This document shows, piece by piece, positions 33,781-42,453 of a stretch of DNA of 47,457 nt; position 1 is the first letter of the stretch, and every line of letters starts with the position of its first letter. The notes under the pieces are model-generated. The model worked only from the letters and a program-made list of their open reading frames with translations. It was not told the origin of the DNA and ran no database searches. The DNA is from Flavobacterium ichthyis (GTDB taxonomy: Bacteria > Bacteroidota > Bacteroidia > Flavobacteriales > Flavobacteriaceae), in assembly GCF_009915155.1 (NCBI RefSeq), contig NZ_JAABLM010000016.1, forward strand, positions 1 through 47,457, written 5' to 3'. Both the position numbers and the translations under genes were made by a program.

Positions 33781-34057
33781 CGAAAACTCCCTTGGAGAAG
33801 TGCTCAAGCACATCATTGAAAACAACAAGCTTCAAGCCGGAATTGATCAGGTCAACATCCAAGAAGCTTGGGGTTCGCTAATGGGAAATGGCGTAAAAAG
33901 TTATACAAGAAACGTAGTTTTGAAAAAAAATACGCTTTACGTAGAACTCACTTCCGCAGTTTTGCGAGAAGAATTAAGTTACGGCAAACAAAAAATCATC
34001 AAAATGATTAACGAAGAATTTCGCCGAGAGCTTGTTACTGAAATAATATTAAGATAA
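33761..34057 (+). CDS. DUF721 (DciA-like) protein
   Basis: The 98-residue protein has LGEVLKHIIENNKLQAGIDQVNIQEAWGSLMG, then LYVELTSAVLREELSYGKQKIIKMINEEF, the DUF721 pattern. Members such as DciA help load the replicative helicase in bacteria that lack DnaC; others are uncharacterised. This short form fits a single-domain DUF721 protein. It overlaps the lipoprotein gene by 20 bases, implying coupled translation. Confidence 0.88.
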   Translation: MAKRLSNENSLGEVLKHIIENNKLQAGIDQVNIQEAWGSLMGNGVKSYTRNVVLKKNTLYVELTSAVLREELSYGKQKIIKMINEEFRRELVTEIILR

Positions 34058-34060
34058 AAA

Positions 34061-34090
34061 AAATCCCGTTTCGATTGAAAAACGGGATTT
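34061..34090. terminator. Bidirectional terminator between the DUF721 gene and ndk
   Basis: AAATCCCGTTT (34061-34071) and AAACGGGATTT (34080-34090) form a perfect 11-pair stem with A and T runs on both sides. It can stop transcription from both converging genes. Confidence 0.9.
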
Positions 34091-34117
34091 TTATTATAGA
34101 AAATCTTAAATCATCAA

Positions 34118-34537
34118 TTAAAACTGCTCTCTACCAGCAAAGTGAAAAGCGCCTTCGATAGCCGCGTTTTCATCACTATCACTTCCGTGAACTGCATTTT
34201 CACCAATAGATTTCGCATATTTTTTACGAATCGTTCCTTCAGCAGCGTCCGCCGGATTAGTCGCACCAATCAAAGTTCTGAAATCCTCAACTGCATTTTC
34301 TTTTTCTAAAATTGCAGCCACAATCGGACCTCTCGACATAAATTCTACCAATTCCCCATAAAAAGGTCTTTCCGCGTGAACCGCATAAAATTTTTGAGCA
34401 TCAGCCACAGTTAACTGCGTCAATTTCAATGAAACAATTTTAAAACCACCTTCGGTAATCATATTTAAAATCCCGCCAATGTGCCCGTTTTCCACAGCAT
34501 CCGGCTTAATCATTGTAAATGTTCTATTTGTTGCCAT
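34118..34537 (-). CDS. ndk: Nucleoside diphosphate kinase
   Basis: NDK equalises nucleoside triphosphate pools by passing phosphate through a catalytic His. The 139-residue protein has [19 protein letters not shown] at the start, [15 protein letters not shown] in the middle, and the active-site NAVHGSDS with H117. I chose ATG 34537 (MATNRTF) over an upstream in-frame start, as family members begin there and a TACTTTTG -7 box lies just upstream. Confidence 0.97.
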   Translation of the reverse strand: MATNRTFTMIKPDAVENGHIGGILNMITEGGFKIVSLKLTQLTVADAQKFYAVHAERPFYGELVEFMSRGPIVAAILEKENAVEDFRTLIGATNPADAAEGTIRKKYAKSIGENAVHGSDSDENAAIEGAFHFAGREQF

Positions 34538-34559
34538 TTGTTTGTTTTTTATTTTGGCG

Positions 34560-34567
34560 CAAAAGTA
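34560..34567 (-). promoter_or_regulatory. -7 box of ndk
   Basis: TACTTTTG on the minus strand matches TANNTTTG and is 22 bases before the chosen ATG. It lies within the longer open frame, which argues against the upstream start. The -33 region is only T-rich. Confidence 0.5.
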
Positions 34568-34645
34568 GTCTTTTTTTAACACACGCCGAAAATTTTTTTA
34601 TAAGAATTAGAAACAGAAAATTACCGCATCATCAGTTTTCGTCCG

Positions 34646-34715
34646 TCCCGCTTTCCGCTTCTATAAAAAATTTTTAAAATAAAAAATTTTTTGATTGCCG
34701 CTTCAATCGGGGTTA
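34646..34715 (-). repeat. Dispersed intergenic element, copy D (shortened)
   Basis: TCCCGCTTTCCGCTT (34646-34660) and GCCGCTTCAATCGGGG (34697-34712) are the two ends in inverted orientation. The interior is replaced by an AT palindrome (AAAAAATTTTT ... AAAAATTTTTT), and the internal spacing drops from 60 to 43 bases. It lies between ndk and bshC, both on the minus strand. Confidence 0.75.
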
Positions 34716-34770
34716 GGAGGAAAGGTCAGTGATTTTTTGTAGTCATCAGTGTCTATTTTGCGGAGAAAAA

Positions 34771-36369
34771 CTACACCACCACAATAGAAAATTCCTGCTC
34801 CAGAGGTTTTAATTCCGCAAATAATTTCGTCAATAATTCCTCGCCGCTTTCCAAGTAAAACTCCGAAAAATTCGCAGTTCTTTCCTGCAAACTTTGGTTC
34901 GGAAACAATTCATTTTGTAAATTCGTGATTCTTATAAGTTGCTGTTCGTGGTTCTTTTTTTCAGCTTTTAACAAACGTTTTTCCAGATTTTCCAAACCCT
35001 TTAGTTGTTTTACTTCTTGTGCTCGTACAGCACCTGTAAACGATTTATCTGTTTTTTGCGCCATTTCGCTCAATTTTAAAAATTGATTTTTCAAAAACCG
35101 TTTCTGCTCCGAAAAATCCAAAGATATTTCCGAAAAAACCTTCACTTTTTCGTTCCGCAAATTTTCTTGTTTCGAAAATAAATCTTTCCAACTCAAATTT
35201 AATTTATCCGCTTTTAGTGCTTGTTTTTCAGTCGCCAACAATGCAGAATTTCGTAATAATAAAATGGGGAAAGTTACTTTTTGCGAATCGAAAAAAGATT
35301 TTAATTCAAGCCAATACGCCAATTCGCCGCCACCGCCAATGTAGCATAAATTGGGTAAAATCACCTCTTGATAAAGCGGTCGCATAATCACATTCGGACT
35401 AAATTTTTCCGGATTTCTTTCTAATAAATTTAAAATTTCAGTTTCAGTAAATTTTAAGTCAGTGTTGTTTACGAAGTAAGAATTATTGTCAAAAATAATT
35501 CGTTCTCGCAAATCATTTTCAATGTAAAAAAGATTAATTTCTCGAGGATTTACTTGAATATTGTAGTCTTTTAAATCTTCCGAAGTTTCCAAAACTTTCT
35601 GATGCGAGGTTTGTTTCAGCAGTTCTTCTTTGGCAAAAGGTACAAATGATTTCTTCAGCTGCGCATCATCAGCATCAATAATGACCAAACCATTTTTGCC
35701 AAAAATTTTATTGGCCAAAAATCGCGTAGCGTCAGCTAAATTATCATGCTCCAAATACGATTTTCGGAATACATTTTTCAAAAAATCTGCATTTTTTCCT
35801 ACGCCAATTTCCATCGCAAAAATCTCCAAAATTTGCTCCAAACCTTCGGTTGACAACCTTCCCACAGGCCCATTACTTTCTCTGTTCCACCGAATTTTTT
35901 TTCCGCGCAAATTGAAATAATTGATTTCTTCAAAATCATGATCTTCCGTCGCCATCCAATAAACCGGCACAAAATTATAATCCGGATAGGCCGTTTTCAG
36001 TTCTTTCGTTAAATTAATTGTAGAAATAATTTTGTACAAAAAATACAAAGGTCCCGTAAATAAATTGAGCTGATGTCCCGTGGTTATCGTGAAAGTATTG
36101 GGTTTTTTCAGCAACTCAATATTATTTTTCACCAACTCCGAAACCTCCAAATTTTGGTATTGTTTTTTCAAAACAGCCACCAAATCTAATCTGTTTTGGT
36201 TGTCACTTTGATTAAAATTTTTTTGTTTTTCAATAATTTGTTTGCCAAAATTCACGAGCGTTGGAAACCTGTGATAAAGTGACTGTAACTTCGGATTTTG
36301 ATTGAGATAATCCACAATTAATTTTGAAAAATAACCCGAATTTTGATAGCTAATACAGTCAGTTGGCAT
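34771..36369 (-). CDS. bshC: Bacillithiol biosynthesis cysteine-adding enzyme BshC
   Basis: BshC adds cysteine to glucosaminyl-malate, the last step of bacillithiol synthesis. The 532-residue protein shows TTGHQLNLFTGPLYFLYKI near residue 105, PVYWMATEDHDFEEINYF near 145, and LCYIGGGGELAYWLELK near 340, all typical of the family. A Lys/Glu-rich coiled coil (about 430-490) follows. I chose ATG 36369 (MPTDCISY) because BshC proteins begin close to this segment. The bshA and bshB genes are not in the window. Confidence 0.93.
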   Translation of the reverse strand: MPTDCISYQNSGYFSKLIVDYLNQNPKLQSLYHRFPTLVNFGKQIIEKQKNFNQSDNQNRLDLVAVLKKQYQNLEVSELVKNNIELLKKPNTFTITTGHQLNLFTGPLYFLYKIISTINLTKELKTAYPDYNFVPVYWMATEDHDFEEINYFNLRGKKIRWNRESNGPVGRLSTEGLEQILEIFAMEIGVGKNADFLKNVFRKSYLEHDNLADATRFLANKIFGKNGLVIIDADDAQLKKSFVPFAKEELLKQTSHQKVLETSEDLKDYNIQVNPREINLFYIENDLRERIIFDNNSYFVNNTDLKFTETEILNLLERNPEKFSPNVIMRPLYQEVILPNLCYIGGGGELAYWLELKSFFDSQKVTFPILLLRNSALLATEKQALKADKLNLSWKDLFSKQENLRNEKVKVFSEISLDFSEQKRFLKNQFLKLSEMAQKTDKSFTGAVRAQEVKQLKGLENLEKRLLKAEKKNHEQQLIRITNLQNELFPNQSLQERTANFSEFYLESGEELLTKLFAELKPLEQEFSIVVV

Positions 36370-36498
36370 AGTTTGAAATTTTTGTAAAAATACGCAAATA
36401 CCACGAAATTGCCAGTTGAAATTAATCTGAAAATTTTTACACAAAACGCTTTGATTTTCAACCTAAAAATATAAATTTGAACCCTCAACAAACCATTT

Positions 36499-37239
36499 AT
36501 GAAAGCACTCAAAATCATTTCAGACATCCTTCCAATCCCAGGATATTCCATTATTTTAATCTGTTTTTTCCTACCATTTTTTACCATAAAATGTGGCACA
36601 ACCGATTTGGTAAGCCTTTCCGGATTTGACTATATCATCATGAACGATGCCAAATCCAAGATGAAAGACAGTCCGTTTGCCAAAGAATTAGAGAAAAAAA
36701 TGGGAGCCGATAGTCTTTTTGGTATTGACACCGAAAAGGAAAAAGAAGAAGACAATCTTTATGGTGACGAAACCGACGAATTGAACAACGATGTGGCAGA
36801 TTCATCCGAAGAAAAAGCAACCGAAACACCAATTCCTGCCGATACCGAAGACGAAAAACGAGCGAAAATTTTGATGTTTGTATTGATGTCCATTCCGTTT
36901 TTAATGGCAATCTCCGGACTCATTTTTAGCTTCGTCAAAAGCCGTTACAAAAAAATACTGCACATCGTTTTTGCCAGCATCGGTTTCCTCACATTGCTCA
37001 TTTACGGCTTCATCATCAAAGCCTCAAATTCCGAAATTGGAGCCGCAGCTTCAGCTATGGAAAGCTTTGGCGGCATGATTAGCATTGAGCTTGGAACCGC
37101 ATATTACATTGCCATCTCCTTATTTTTAGTGCTACTTATTTTCTTTTCAGTTGAAAAATACATCCGCAATACATACCTCAAAGAACAACAAATTCGCAAT
37201 ACAAATCAAGACGAAATTTTCCCGTCAGATGTGATTTAA
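36499..37239 (+). CDS. Membrane protein of unknown function with acidic loop
   Basis: The 246-residue protein has hydrophobic segments at about 15-32, 125-148, 155-173 and 195-217. Between the first and second lies a very acidic stretch (about residues 65-120, rich in Glu, Asp, Thr and Ser), likely disordered. I recognise no family. No close promoter is evident; it diverges from bshC with about 130 bases between starts. A large palindrome follows immediately downstream. Confidence 0.75.
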   Translation: MKALKIISDILPIPGYSIILICFFLPFFTIKCGTTDLVSLSGFDYIIMNDAKSKMKDSPFAKELEKKMGADSLFGIDTEKEKEEDNLYGDETDELNNDVADSSEEKATETPIPADTEDEKRAKILMFVLMSIPFLMAISGLIFSFVKSRYKKILHIVFASIGFLTLLIYGFIIKASNSEIGAAASAMESFGGMISIELGTAYYIAISLFLVLLIFFSVEKYIRNTYLKEQQIRNTNQDEIFPSDVI

Positions 37240-37250
37240 TCAATAATTTT

Positions 37251-37407
37251 GGCAGCAATTCCGGCTGTCGCTTCAAGCCCTCATTGGGAAAACCTTTTTT
37301 CCAATACCACAAAAAGAGCTTCTCCCGAAAAGTCGAGAGTCGCTTTTTTGTGTCAGGAAAAAAATGGTTTTCCCCACTTCGGGGCTTTACACTTCCATCC
37401 GGGCTGC
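37251..37407. repeat. Large imperfect palindrome of about 157 bp
   Basis: Nested complementary blocks share one centre near 37330. They are GCAG (37252-37255) with CTGC (37404-37407), AAGCCC (37275-37280) with GGGCTT (37382-37387), GGGAAAACC (37286-37294) with GGTTTTCCC (37366-37374), TTTTTTCC (37295-37302) with GGAAAAAA (37356-37363), and CACAAAAA (37308-37315) with TTTTTTGTG (37344-37352). The transcript could fold into one long hairpin on either strand. It fills most of the gap between the membrane-protein gene and the radical SAM gene, and no coding function is supported. Confidence 0.85.
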
Positions 37408-37454
37408 AACCCAATTTACTGGAAATCTCCTGCAAACCAATCAAAAAAAAGCGG

Positions 37455-37462
37455 TAATTTTG
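37455..37462 (+). promoter_or_regulatory. -7 box of the radical SAM gene
   Basis: TAATTTTG matches TANNTTTG and lies only 13 bases before the ATG, which implies a leader of under ten bases. No TTG is found at the -33 distance. Confidence 0.4.
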
Positions 37463-37475
37463 CAATTCATAAAAA

Positions 37476-39674
37476 ATGCAAATGAAGCCCATTTTTCTCG
37501 TAACGCCACCATTTACGCAACTCAACACGCCATATCCGGCCACGGCTTATATTAAGGGTTTTCTCAATACAAAAAACATCAATTCCTTTCAAGCCGACTT
37601 AGGAATAGAAGTGATTTTGGCACTTTTTTCAAAAACAGGCCTCCAAAAACTTTTTCTCGAAGCAGAAAAAAATCAGCATCCAAAATCAGAAAACGCACAA
37701 CGCATACTTTCTTTGAAACAAGAATATTTTAAAACCATAGATTCGGTTATTTTGTTTTTACAAGGAAAAAATCCTACACTTTCGCACCTCATTTGCCAAG
37801 AAGATTTTTTGCCGGAAGCTTCCCGCTTTTCACAACTCGACGAACTCGATTGGGCTTTCGGGACAATGGGAACCCAAGACAAAGCCAAACATTTGGCAAC
37901 TTTATACCTCGAAGATATTTCAGATTTAATTATTGAATGTGTCGATGACAATTTTGGTTTCAGCCGTTATGCCGAAAGAATGGGACGTTCCGCAAATTCG
38001 TTTGACGATTTGTATAAAATGCTTCAGCAAAAACCTACGTACATTGACAACATTTTGCTCGAAATCCTCCATCAGAAAATGCAAAAAATCCAACCCGGAT
38101 TGGTTTGTTTTTCGGTTCCATTTCCGGGAAATTTATACAGTGCTTTTCGAAGTGCACAATTTATCAAACAAAATTATCCTGATTTAAAAATTGCCATGGG
38201 AGGCGGATTTCCAAATACTGAACTTCGGTCATTGGCGGATATTAGAGTGATGGAATTTTTTGATTTTATTACATTAGATGATGGCGAAGTTCCTTTAGAA
38301 GAAATAATTTTAAACCTTCAAGATTTTAATTATCAACAATATAAACGAACGTTTTTAGTTAAAAATCAAGAAATTGTTTACCAAAATAATTCTCTAAAAA
38401 AAGATTACAAACAATCAGAAGTTGGTACGCCAGATTATTCTGATTTGCTTTTGGACCAATACATTTCGGTAATAGAAATCGTAAATCCCATGCACAGAAT
38501 GTGGAGTGATGGCAGGTGGAACAAACTCACAATGGCTCACGGATGTTACTGGGGAAAATGTACTTTTTGCGATATTTCCCTCGATTACATTAAAATTTAC
38601 GAACCGATTGCTGCCAAAATTTTGTGTGATAGAATGGAAGAATTGATTGCGCAAACGGGGCAAAACGGTTTTCACTTTGTGGACGAAGCTGCTCCTCCAG
38701 CTTTGATGCGGTCTTTGGCTTTAGAAATTTTACGCCGAAATTTAGCCGTTACGTGGTGGACCAATATTCGGTTTGAGAAAAGTTTTAGCCGTGATTTATG
38801 TTTATTGTTAAAAGCGTCCGGTTGTATTGCTGTTTCTGGCGGTTTAGAAGTGGCGTCAGATAGGCTGTTAGAACTGATTCAAAAAGGTGTCACGGTTGAA
38901 CAAGTGGCAAAAGTGACCCGAAATTTTACCGAAGCAGGAATTAACGTTCATGCTTATTTGATGTACGGTTTTCCTACGCAAACGGTTCAGGAAACCGTTG
39001 ATTCGCTTGAAATGGTAAGGCAAATGTTTGAAACCGGAATTTTGCAATCAGGTTTTTGGCATCAGTTTGCTATGACAGCTCATAGTCCGGTTGGGATGTA
39101 TCCGGAAAAATTTGGTGTTTTAAAGGAAACAGAACTTATGGGTAGTTTTGCCAATAACGATATTATTCATATTGATAAAACTGGGATTAATTATGATAAA
39201 TTTAGTTACGGTCTAAAAAAATCGTTGTTTAATTTCATGCACGGAATTTGTTTCGACTATCCGCTTCAGGATTGGTTTGACTTTAAAATTCCAAGGACAA
39301 AAGTGCCGCAAGATTTTATTTACAATGCGATTTCTGATGAAGATTCGCTTCAAGCAAAACCTTCGGCGAAAGTGGTTTGGTTAGGAGGAAAGCCATTAAT
39401 CTCTGTTTTTACAAAATCCAAAAAAGGACAAACGTGGGAAATGGTTTCGCTGGATTTTCATACTAAAAAAGATTTTATTTCGGTACAATTTTCTAAAGAT
39501 GAAGGTTTGTGGATGGCGAATTTGTTAACGAAAATTTCGGTATCGGAAGAAAAAAATCATACTTTTGCGCAAATAAAAACCGACTTTGAGACAGCCGGTT
39601 TAGAAGATTTTGAATTATTTTGGTACGGAAAAAATGTACGAAAACTCCGAGAATCAGGATTATTGGTACTTTAA
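37476..39674 (+). CDS. Large radical SAM protein, B12-binding-like N-terminus, CX4CX2C cluster motif
   Basis: The 732-residue protein binds an iron-sulfur cluster through C357, C362 and C365 in HGCYWGKCTFCDIS. The spacing CX4CX2C differs from the usual CX3CX2C and is shared with a subset of B12-associated radical SAM enzymes. Residues 1-300 resemble the cobalamin-binding-type N-terminal region of such enzymes (VCFSVPFPGNLYSAFRSAQF and AMGGGFPNTELR). No DxHxxG lower-ligand motif is seen, so cobalamin may bind base-off or not at all. TWWTNIRFEKSF and VSGGLEVASDRLLELIQKG are typical of the barrel. The substrate is unknown. A second ATG lies six bases after the chosen start. Confidence 0.85.
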   Translation: MQMKPIFLVTPPFTQLNTPYPATAYIKGFLNTKNINSFQADLGIEVILALFSKTGLQKLFLEAEKNQHPKSENAQRILSLKQEYFKTIDSVILFLQGKNPTLSHLICQEDFLPEASRFSQLDELDWAFGTMGTQDKAKHLATLYLEDISDLIIECVDDNFGFSRYAERMGRSANSFDDLYKMLQQKPTYIDNILLEILHQKMQKIQPGLVCFSVPFPGNLYSAFRSAQFIKQNYPDLKIAMGGGFPNTELRSLADIRVMEFFDFITLDDGEVPLEEIILNLQDFNYQQYKRTFLVKNQEIVYQNNSLKKDYKQSEVGTPDYSDLLLDQYISVIEIVNPMHRMWSDGRWNKLTMAHGCYWGKCTFCDISLDYIKIYEPIAAKILCDRMEELIAQTGQNGFHFVDEAAPPALMRSLALEILRRNLAVTWWTNIRFEKSFSRDLCLLLKASGCIAVSGGLEVASDRLLELIQKGVTVEQVAKVTRNFTEAGINVHAYLMYGFPTQTVQETVDSLEMVRQMFETGILQSGFWHQFAMTAHSPVGMYPEKFGVLKETELMGSFANNDIIHIDKTGINYDKFSYGLKKSLFNFMHGICFDYPLQDWFDFKIPRTKVPQDFIYNAISDEDSLQAKPSAKVVWLGGKPLISVFTKSKKGQTWEMVSLDFHTKKDFISVQFSKDEGLWMANLLTKISVSEEKNHTFAQIKTDFETAGLEDFELFWYGKNVRKLRESGLLVL

Positions 39675-40072
39675 TTAGTCAACATTTTTTTCTCCTGTTC
39701 GTCTAATAATTCTTGGTATTTTTTCTGTTGTTCTGAAGAAAGTACAAGCGTAACTTTTTCAGTAATACTGTTAGTTACTACTTTATACTGGTCTTTTTTT
39801 TCCTGAATCTTGGCGTTACTGTTCATAATTTGATCAATACGGCTCTGATGATCTTCAAATGTTGTTTTAAAAACCGCGTACTGCAAATCGTCCAATTTTA
39901 ATTCTTTTTTCATATAATCTGCCCAAACTTCAGCGGGATCTTTTTTAACCGCATTTTTTTTGCGTGGATTATTGTAGCGTTGTTCTGCACCAATCCGTCT
40001 GTCAACTTGCGAAAAACCTTCAAACGTACCTAAAAAAGCAAATGATATGAAGACAAGAATTATTTTTTTCAT
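39671..40072 (-). CDS. Small secreted protein, helical, unknown function
   Basis: The 133-residue protein has a cleavable signal peptide (MKKIILVFISFAFLGTFEGFSQ). The mature part is basic and helical: KKELKLDDLQYAVFKTTFEDHQSRIDQI, then VTLVLSSEQQKKYQELLDEQEKK. The LSSEQQKKYQELL block is like the LTxxQ helices of Spy/CpxP periplasmic chaperones, so a periplasmic role of that kind is possible but unproven. It converges on the radical SAM gene with a four-base stop overlap, and rimO lies upstream on the same strand. Confidence 0.8.
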   Translation of the reverse strand: MKKIILVFISFAFLGTFEGFSQVDRRIGAEQRYNNPRKKNAVKKDPAEVWADYMKKELKLDDLQYAVFKTTFEDHQSRIDQIMNSNAKIQEKKDQYKVVTNSITEKVTLVLSSEQQKKYQELLDEQEKKMLTN

Positions 40073-40141
40073 TGTAAATTATTTTCTAAAAATTTGAACA
40101 AAAATCAAGCCGAAACCTGATTTTGTAAAGATAATTAAAAA

Positions 40142-41464
40142 TTATTTTTCTAAAATGGCTTCGCCATATAAATCAAATTCTGCGGCATCAGTAATACGAA
40201 CATTCACAAACTCACCGGTTTTTAAATACACAGTTGAAGCATCAATTAAAACTTCGTTATCCACGTCAGGACTGTCAAATTCCGTTCTTCCAACGAAATG
40301 ACTTCCTTCTTTTCTATCAATCATCACACGGAATATCTGCCCTATTTTTTCTTGATTCAACTCCCAAGATATTTGAGATTGTAATTCCATAATTTCGTTA
40401 GCACGTTGCTGTTTCACTTCAGCTGGAACATCGTCTTCGAGCAGATAAGCGTGGGTATTTTCTTCGTGAGAATAAGCAAAACAACCTAATCTTTCAAAAC
40501 GCATTTCTTCAACCCAATTTTTCAAAATCTGAAAATCCTCTTCAGTTTCGCCAGGATAACCCACAATCAAAGTAGTTCTGATGGTCATTCCCGGAACTTT
40601 TTCACGAAATTCGTTGATGAGCTTTGTGGTTTTGGCTTGAGTGGTTCCACGACGCATCGATTTTAAAATAGAATCAGAAATGTGTTGCAACGGAATATCG
40701 AGGTAATTACAAATTTTCGGTTCGCGGTTCATCAAATCCAATACATCCATCGGGAAACCTGTTGGGAAAGCATAATGCAAACGAATCCATTCAATTCCTT
40801 CAACGGCTGCGAGGTTTTCCAGCAATTCGGCAAGATTTCTTTTTTTGTATAAATCTAAACCGTAGTACGTTAAATCTTGGGCAATTAAAATAAGTTCTTT
40901 CACGCCGTTTTTTGCCAACCTTTTTGCTTCGTTCACCAATTTTTCAATCGGTTGCGAAACGTGTTTGCCTCGCATCAACGGAATCGCGCAAAAACTACAC
41001 GGACGATCACAACCTTCGGCAATTTTTAAATACGCATAATTTTTCGGCGTAGTCGTCAAGCGTTCGCCTAAAAGTTCGTGGCGGTAATCCGCACCAAGTG
41101 CTTTCAACAATCCGGGTAATTCTGTGGTGCCAAAATATTGGTCCACATTTGGAATTTCTTTAATCAAGTCTGGTTTATAACGTTCTGATAAACATCCGGT
41201 TACAAAAACTTTATCCACAATTCCTTGTTCTTTTTTATCGACATAATTTAAAATCATGTTAACCGATTCTTCTTTCGCATTGTCAATAAAACCGCAAGTG
41301 TTAATCACAATGATATTTCCTTCACGATCCGCAGGAGCTTCGTGTTCCACATCTTTGCCACTGGCACGTAATTGTCCCATTAAAACTTCGCTGTCGTACA
41401 CGTTTTTAGAACAACCTAAAGTGATCACATTGATTTTATTTTTCTTTAACGTTTTGGTTCTCAT
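40142..41464 (-). CDS. rimO: Ribosomal protein S12 methylthiotransferase
   Basis: RimO is a radical SAM enzyme that adds a methylthio group to an Asp of ribosomal protein uS12. The 440-residue protein has the N-terminal cluster cysteines C18, C57 and C91, the radical SAM motif C152-x3-C156-x2-C159 (GCDRPCSFC), and a C-terminal TRAM domain (about 370-437). SQPIEKLVNEAKRLAKNGVKELILIAQDLTYYG is RimO-like rather than MiaB-like. A TAATTTTG -7 box lies at 41499-41506. Confidence 0.95.
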   Translation of the reverse strand: MRTKTLKKNKINVITLGCSKNVYDSEVLMGQLRASGKDVEHEAPADREGNIIVINTCGFIDNAKEESVNMILNYVDKKEQGIVDKVFVTGCLSERYKPDLIKEIPNVDQYFGTTELPGLLKALGADYRHELLGERLTTTPKNYAYLKIAEGCDRPCSFCAIPLMRGKHVSQPIEKLVNEAKRLAKNGVKELILIAQDLTYYGLDLYKKRNLAELLENLAAVEGIEWIRLHYAFPTGFPMDVLDLMNREPKICNYLDIPLQHISDSILKSMRRGTTQAKTTKLINEFREKVPGMTIRTTLIVGYPGETEEDFQILKNWVEEMRFERLGCFAYSHEENTHAYLLEDDVPAEVKQQRANEIMELQSQISWELNQEKIGQIFRVMIDRKEGSHFVGRTEFDSPDVDNEVLIDASTVYLKTGEFVNVRITDAAEFDLYGEAILEK

Positions 41465-41498
41465 AGATTTATAATCCGATAAAATTGAAATAAGGGTG

Positions 41499-41506
41499 CA
41501 AAATTA
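41499..41506 (-). promoter_or_regulatory. -7 box of rimO
   Basis: TAATTTTG on the minus strand matches TANNTTTG and lies 34 bases before the ATG. No TTG is found at the -33 distance. Confidence 0.45.
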
Positions 41507-41595
41507 CGCTTTTTAAATGAATAGTTTAATAAAAACTTTGTTATTTAAATTTTGTTTAAATTGCAATCAATAAATTTTATTTTTTAAAGTTGAAA

Positions 41596-42408
41596 ATGAT
41601 TAAAAACACATGGCTACTGCTGTTTTTTCTGAATGCGGTTTCGGTATTTTCGCAGCAAAGAAATGTAAAAGTTTACCACGAATTTGTGGAAGGAAAAACG
41701 GTAGTTTATGCGGATAATGATGAATTTTGTCCGGTTTCGGTTTTGTTCCGAAGCGAATTGCTAAACATGAAAAGCAGTTTGAAAGAAAGTTATATTTTGG
41801 TTCCAGCTCAAGCGAAACGCTTTGCTATCACGAATCTTTCCGTTGTAAATTTGAAAAAAGCCTTTAATTTTAAATACCAAAGTTCATTTTTTTTAGGTGA
41901 CATCAATTTGAAAAAATATGATGCGGATTTTCCTTACCAATTGCCTTACGAGTCTGGGAAATCGTTCGCCGTAATTCAGGGTTATAACGGAAAAATTTCG
42001 CATCAGGGAGAATTTGCTCTGGATTTTTCAATGCCAATTGGAACAGAAGTTTTGGCATCTCGTGGCGGAATTGTGGTAGATGTTGAAGATAAAAACACTG
42101 AATCTTGCCCGAAAAAAGCTTGTGCGGAATTTAATAATTTTGTGGTCATTTTTCATGATGACGGCACTTTTGCTGAGTATACCCACATTGACACTAATTC
42201 GGCTCGAGTGAAAAAAGGCGATCGGGTAGAGGCAGGAACGGTTGTAGCTTTGAGTGGTAACGTAGGTTGGTCAACCGGACCACATTTGCATTTTTTTGTT
42301 TTTGTTCCAAATATTGAAACAGGACGGCAATCGCTAAAAACGAAATTTGAAACTATATCAGGGAAAACTGAATTTTTGGCTGAAGGAAAATCGTATAATA
42401 AACCATAA
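41596..42408 (+). CDS. Secreted M23 family metallopeptidase
   Basis: The 270-residue protein starts with a signal peptide (MIKNTWLLLFFLNAVSVFSQ) and ends with a complete M23 (LytM-type) domain. The zinc ligands are H136 and D143 (HQGEFALD) and H232 in H230-L-H232, with H197 (YTHI) as the catalytic partner. It should cleave peptide cross-links in peptidoglycan or act on a secreted substrate. I chose the ATG at 41596, two codons after an in-frame TTG. A strong terminator follows, so it is monocistronic. Confidence 0.92.
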   Translation: MIKNTWLLLFFLNAVSVFSQQRNVKVYHEFVEGKTVVYADNDEFCPVSVLFRSELLNMKSSLKESYILVPAQAKRFAITNLSVVNLKKAFNFKYQSSFFLGDINLKKYDADFPYQLPYESGKSFAVIQGYNGKISHQGEFALDFSMPIGTEVLASRGGIVVDVEDKNTESCPKKACAEFNNFVVIFHDDGTFAEYTHIDTNSARVKKGDRVEAGTVVALSGNVGWSTGPHLHFFVFVPNIETGRQSLKTKFETISGKTEFLAEGKSYNKP

Positions 42409-42411
42409 AAA

Positions 42412-42432
42412 AAGCCGGAATGTTTCCGGCTT
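42412..42432. terminator. Bidirectional terminator between the M23 gene and the porin gene
   Basis: AAGCCGGAA (42412-42420) and TTCCGGCTT (42424-42432) form a perfect nine-pair stem. Flanking A and T runs let it serve both converging genes. Confidence 0.9.
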
Positions 42433-42453
42433 AGTATATTTTTTTTGAAAAAA

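Noticed and set aside
37178..37543. 121-codon minus-strand frame
   Set aside because: It spans the large palindrome and the starts and ends of two real genes on the other strand.
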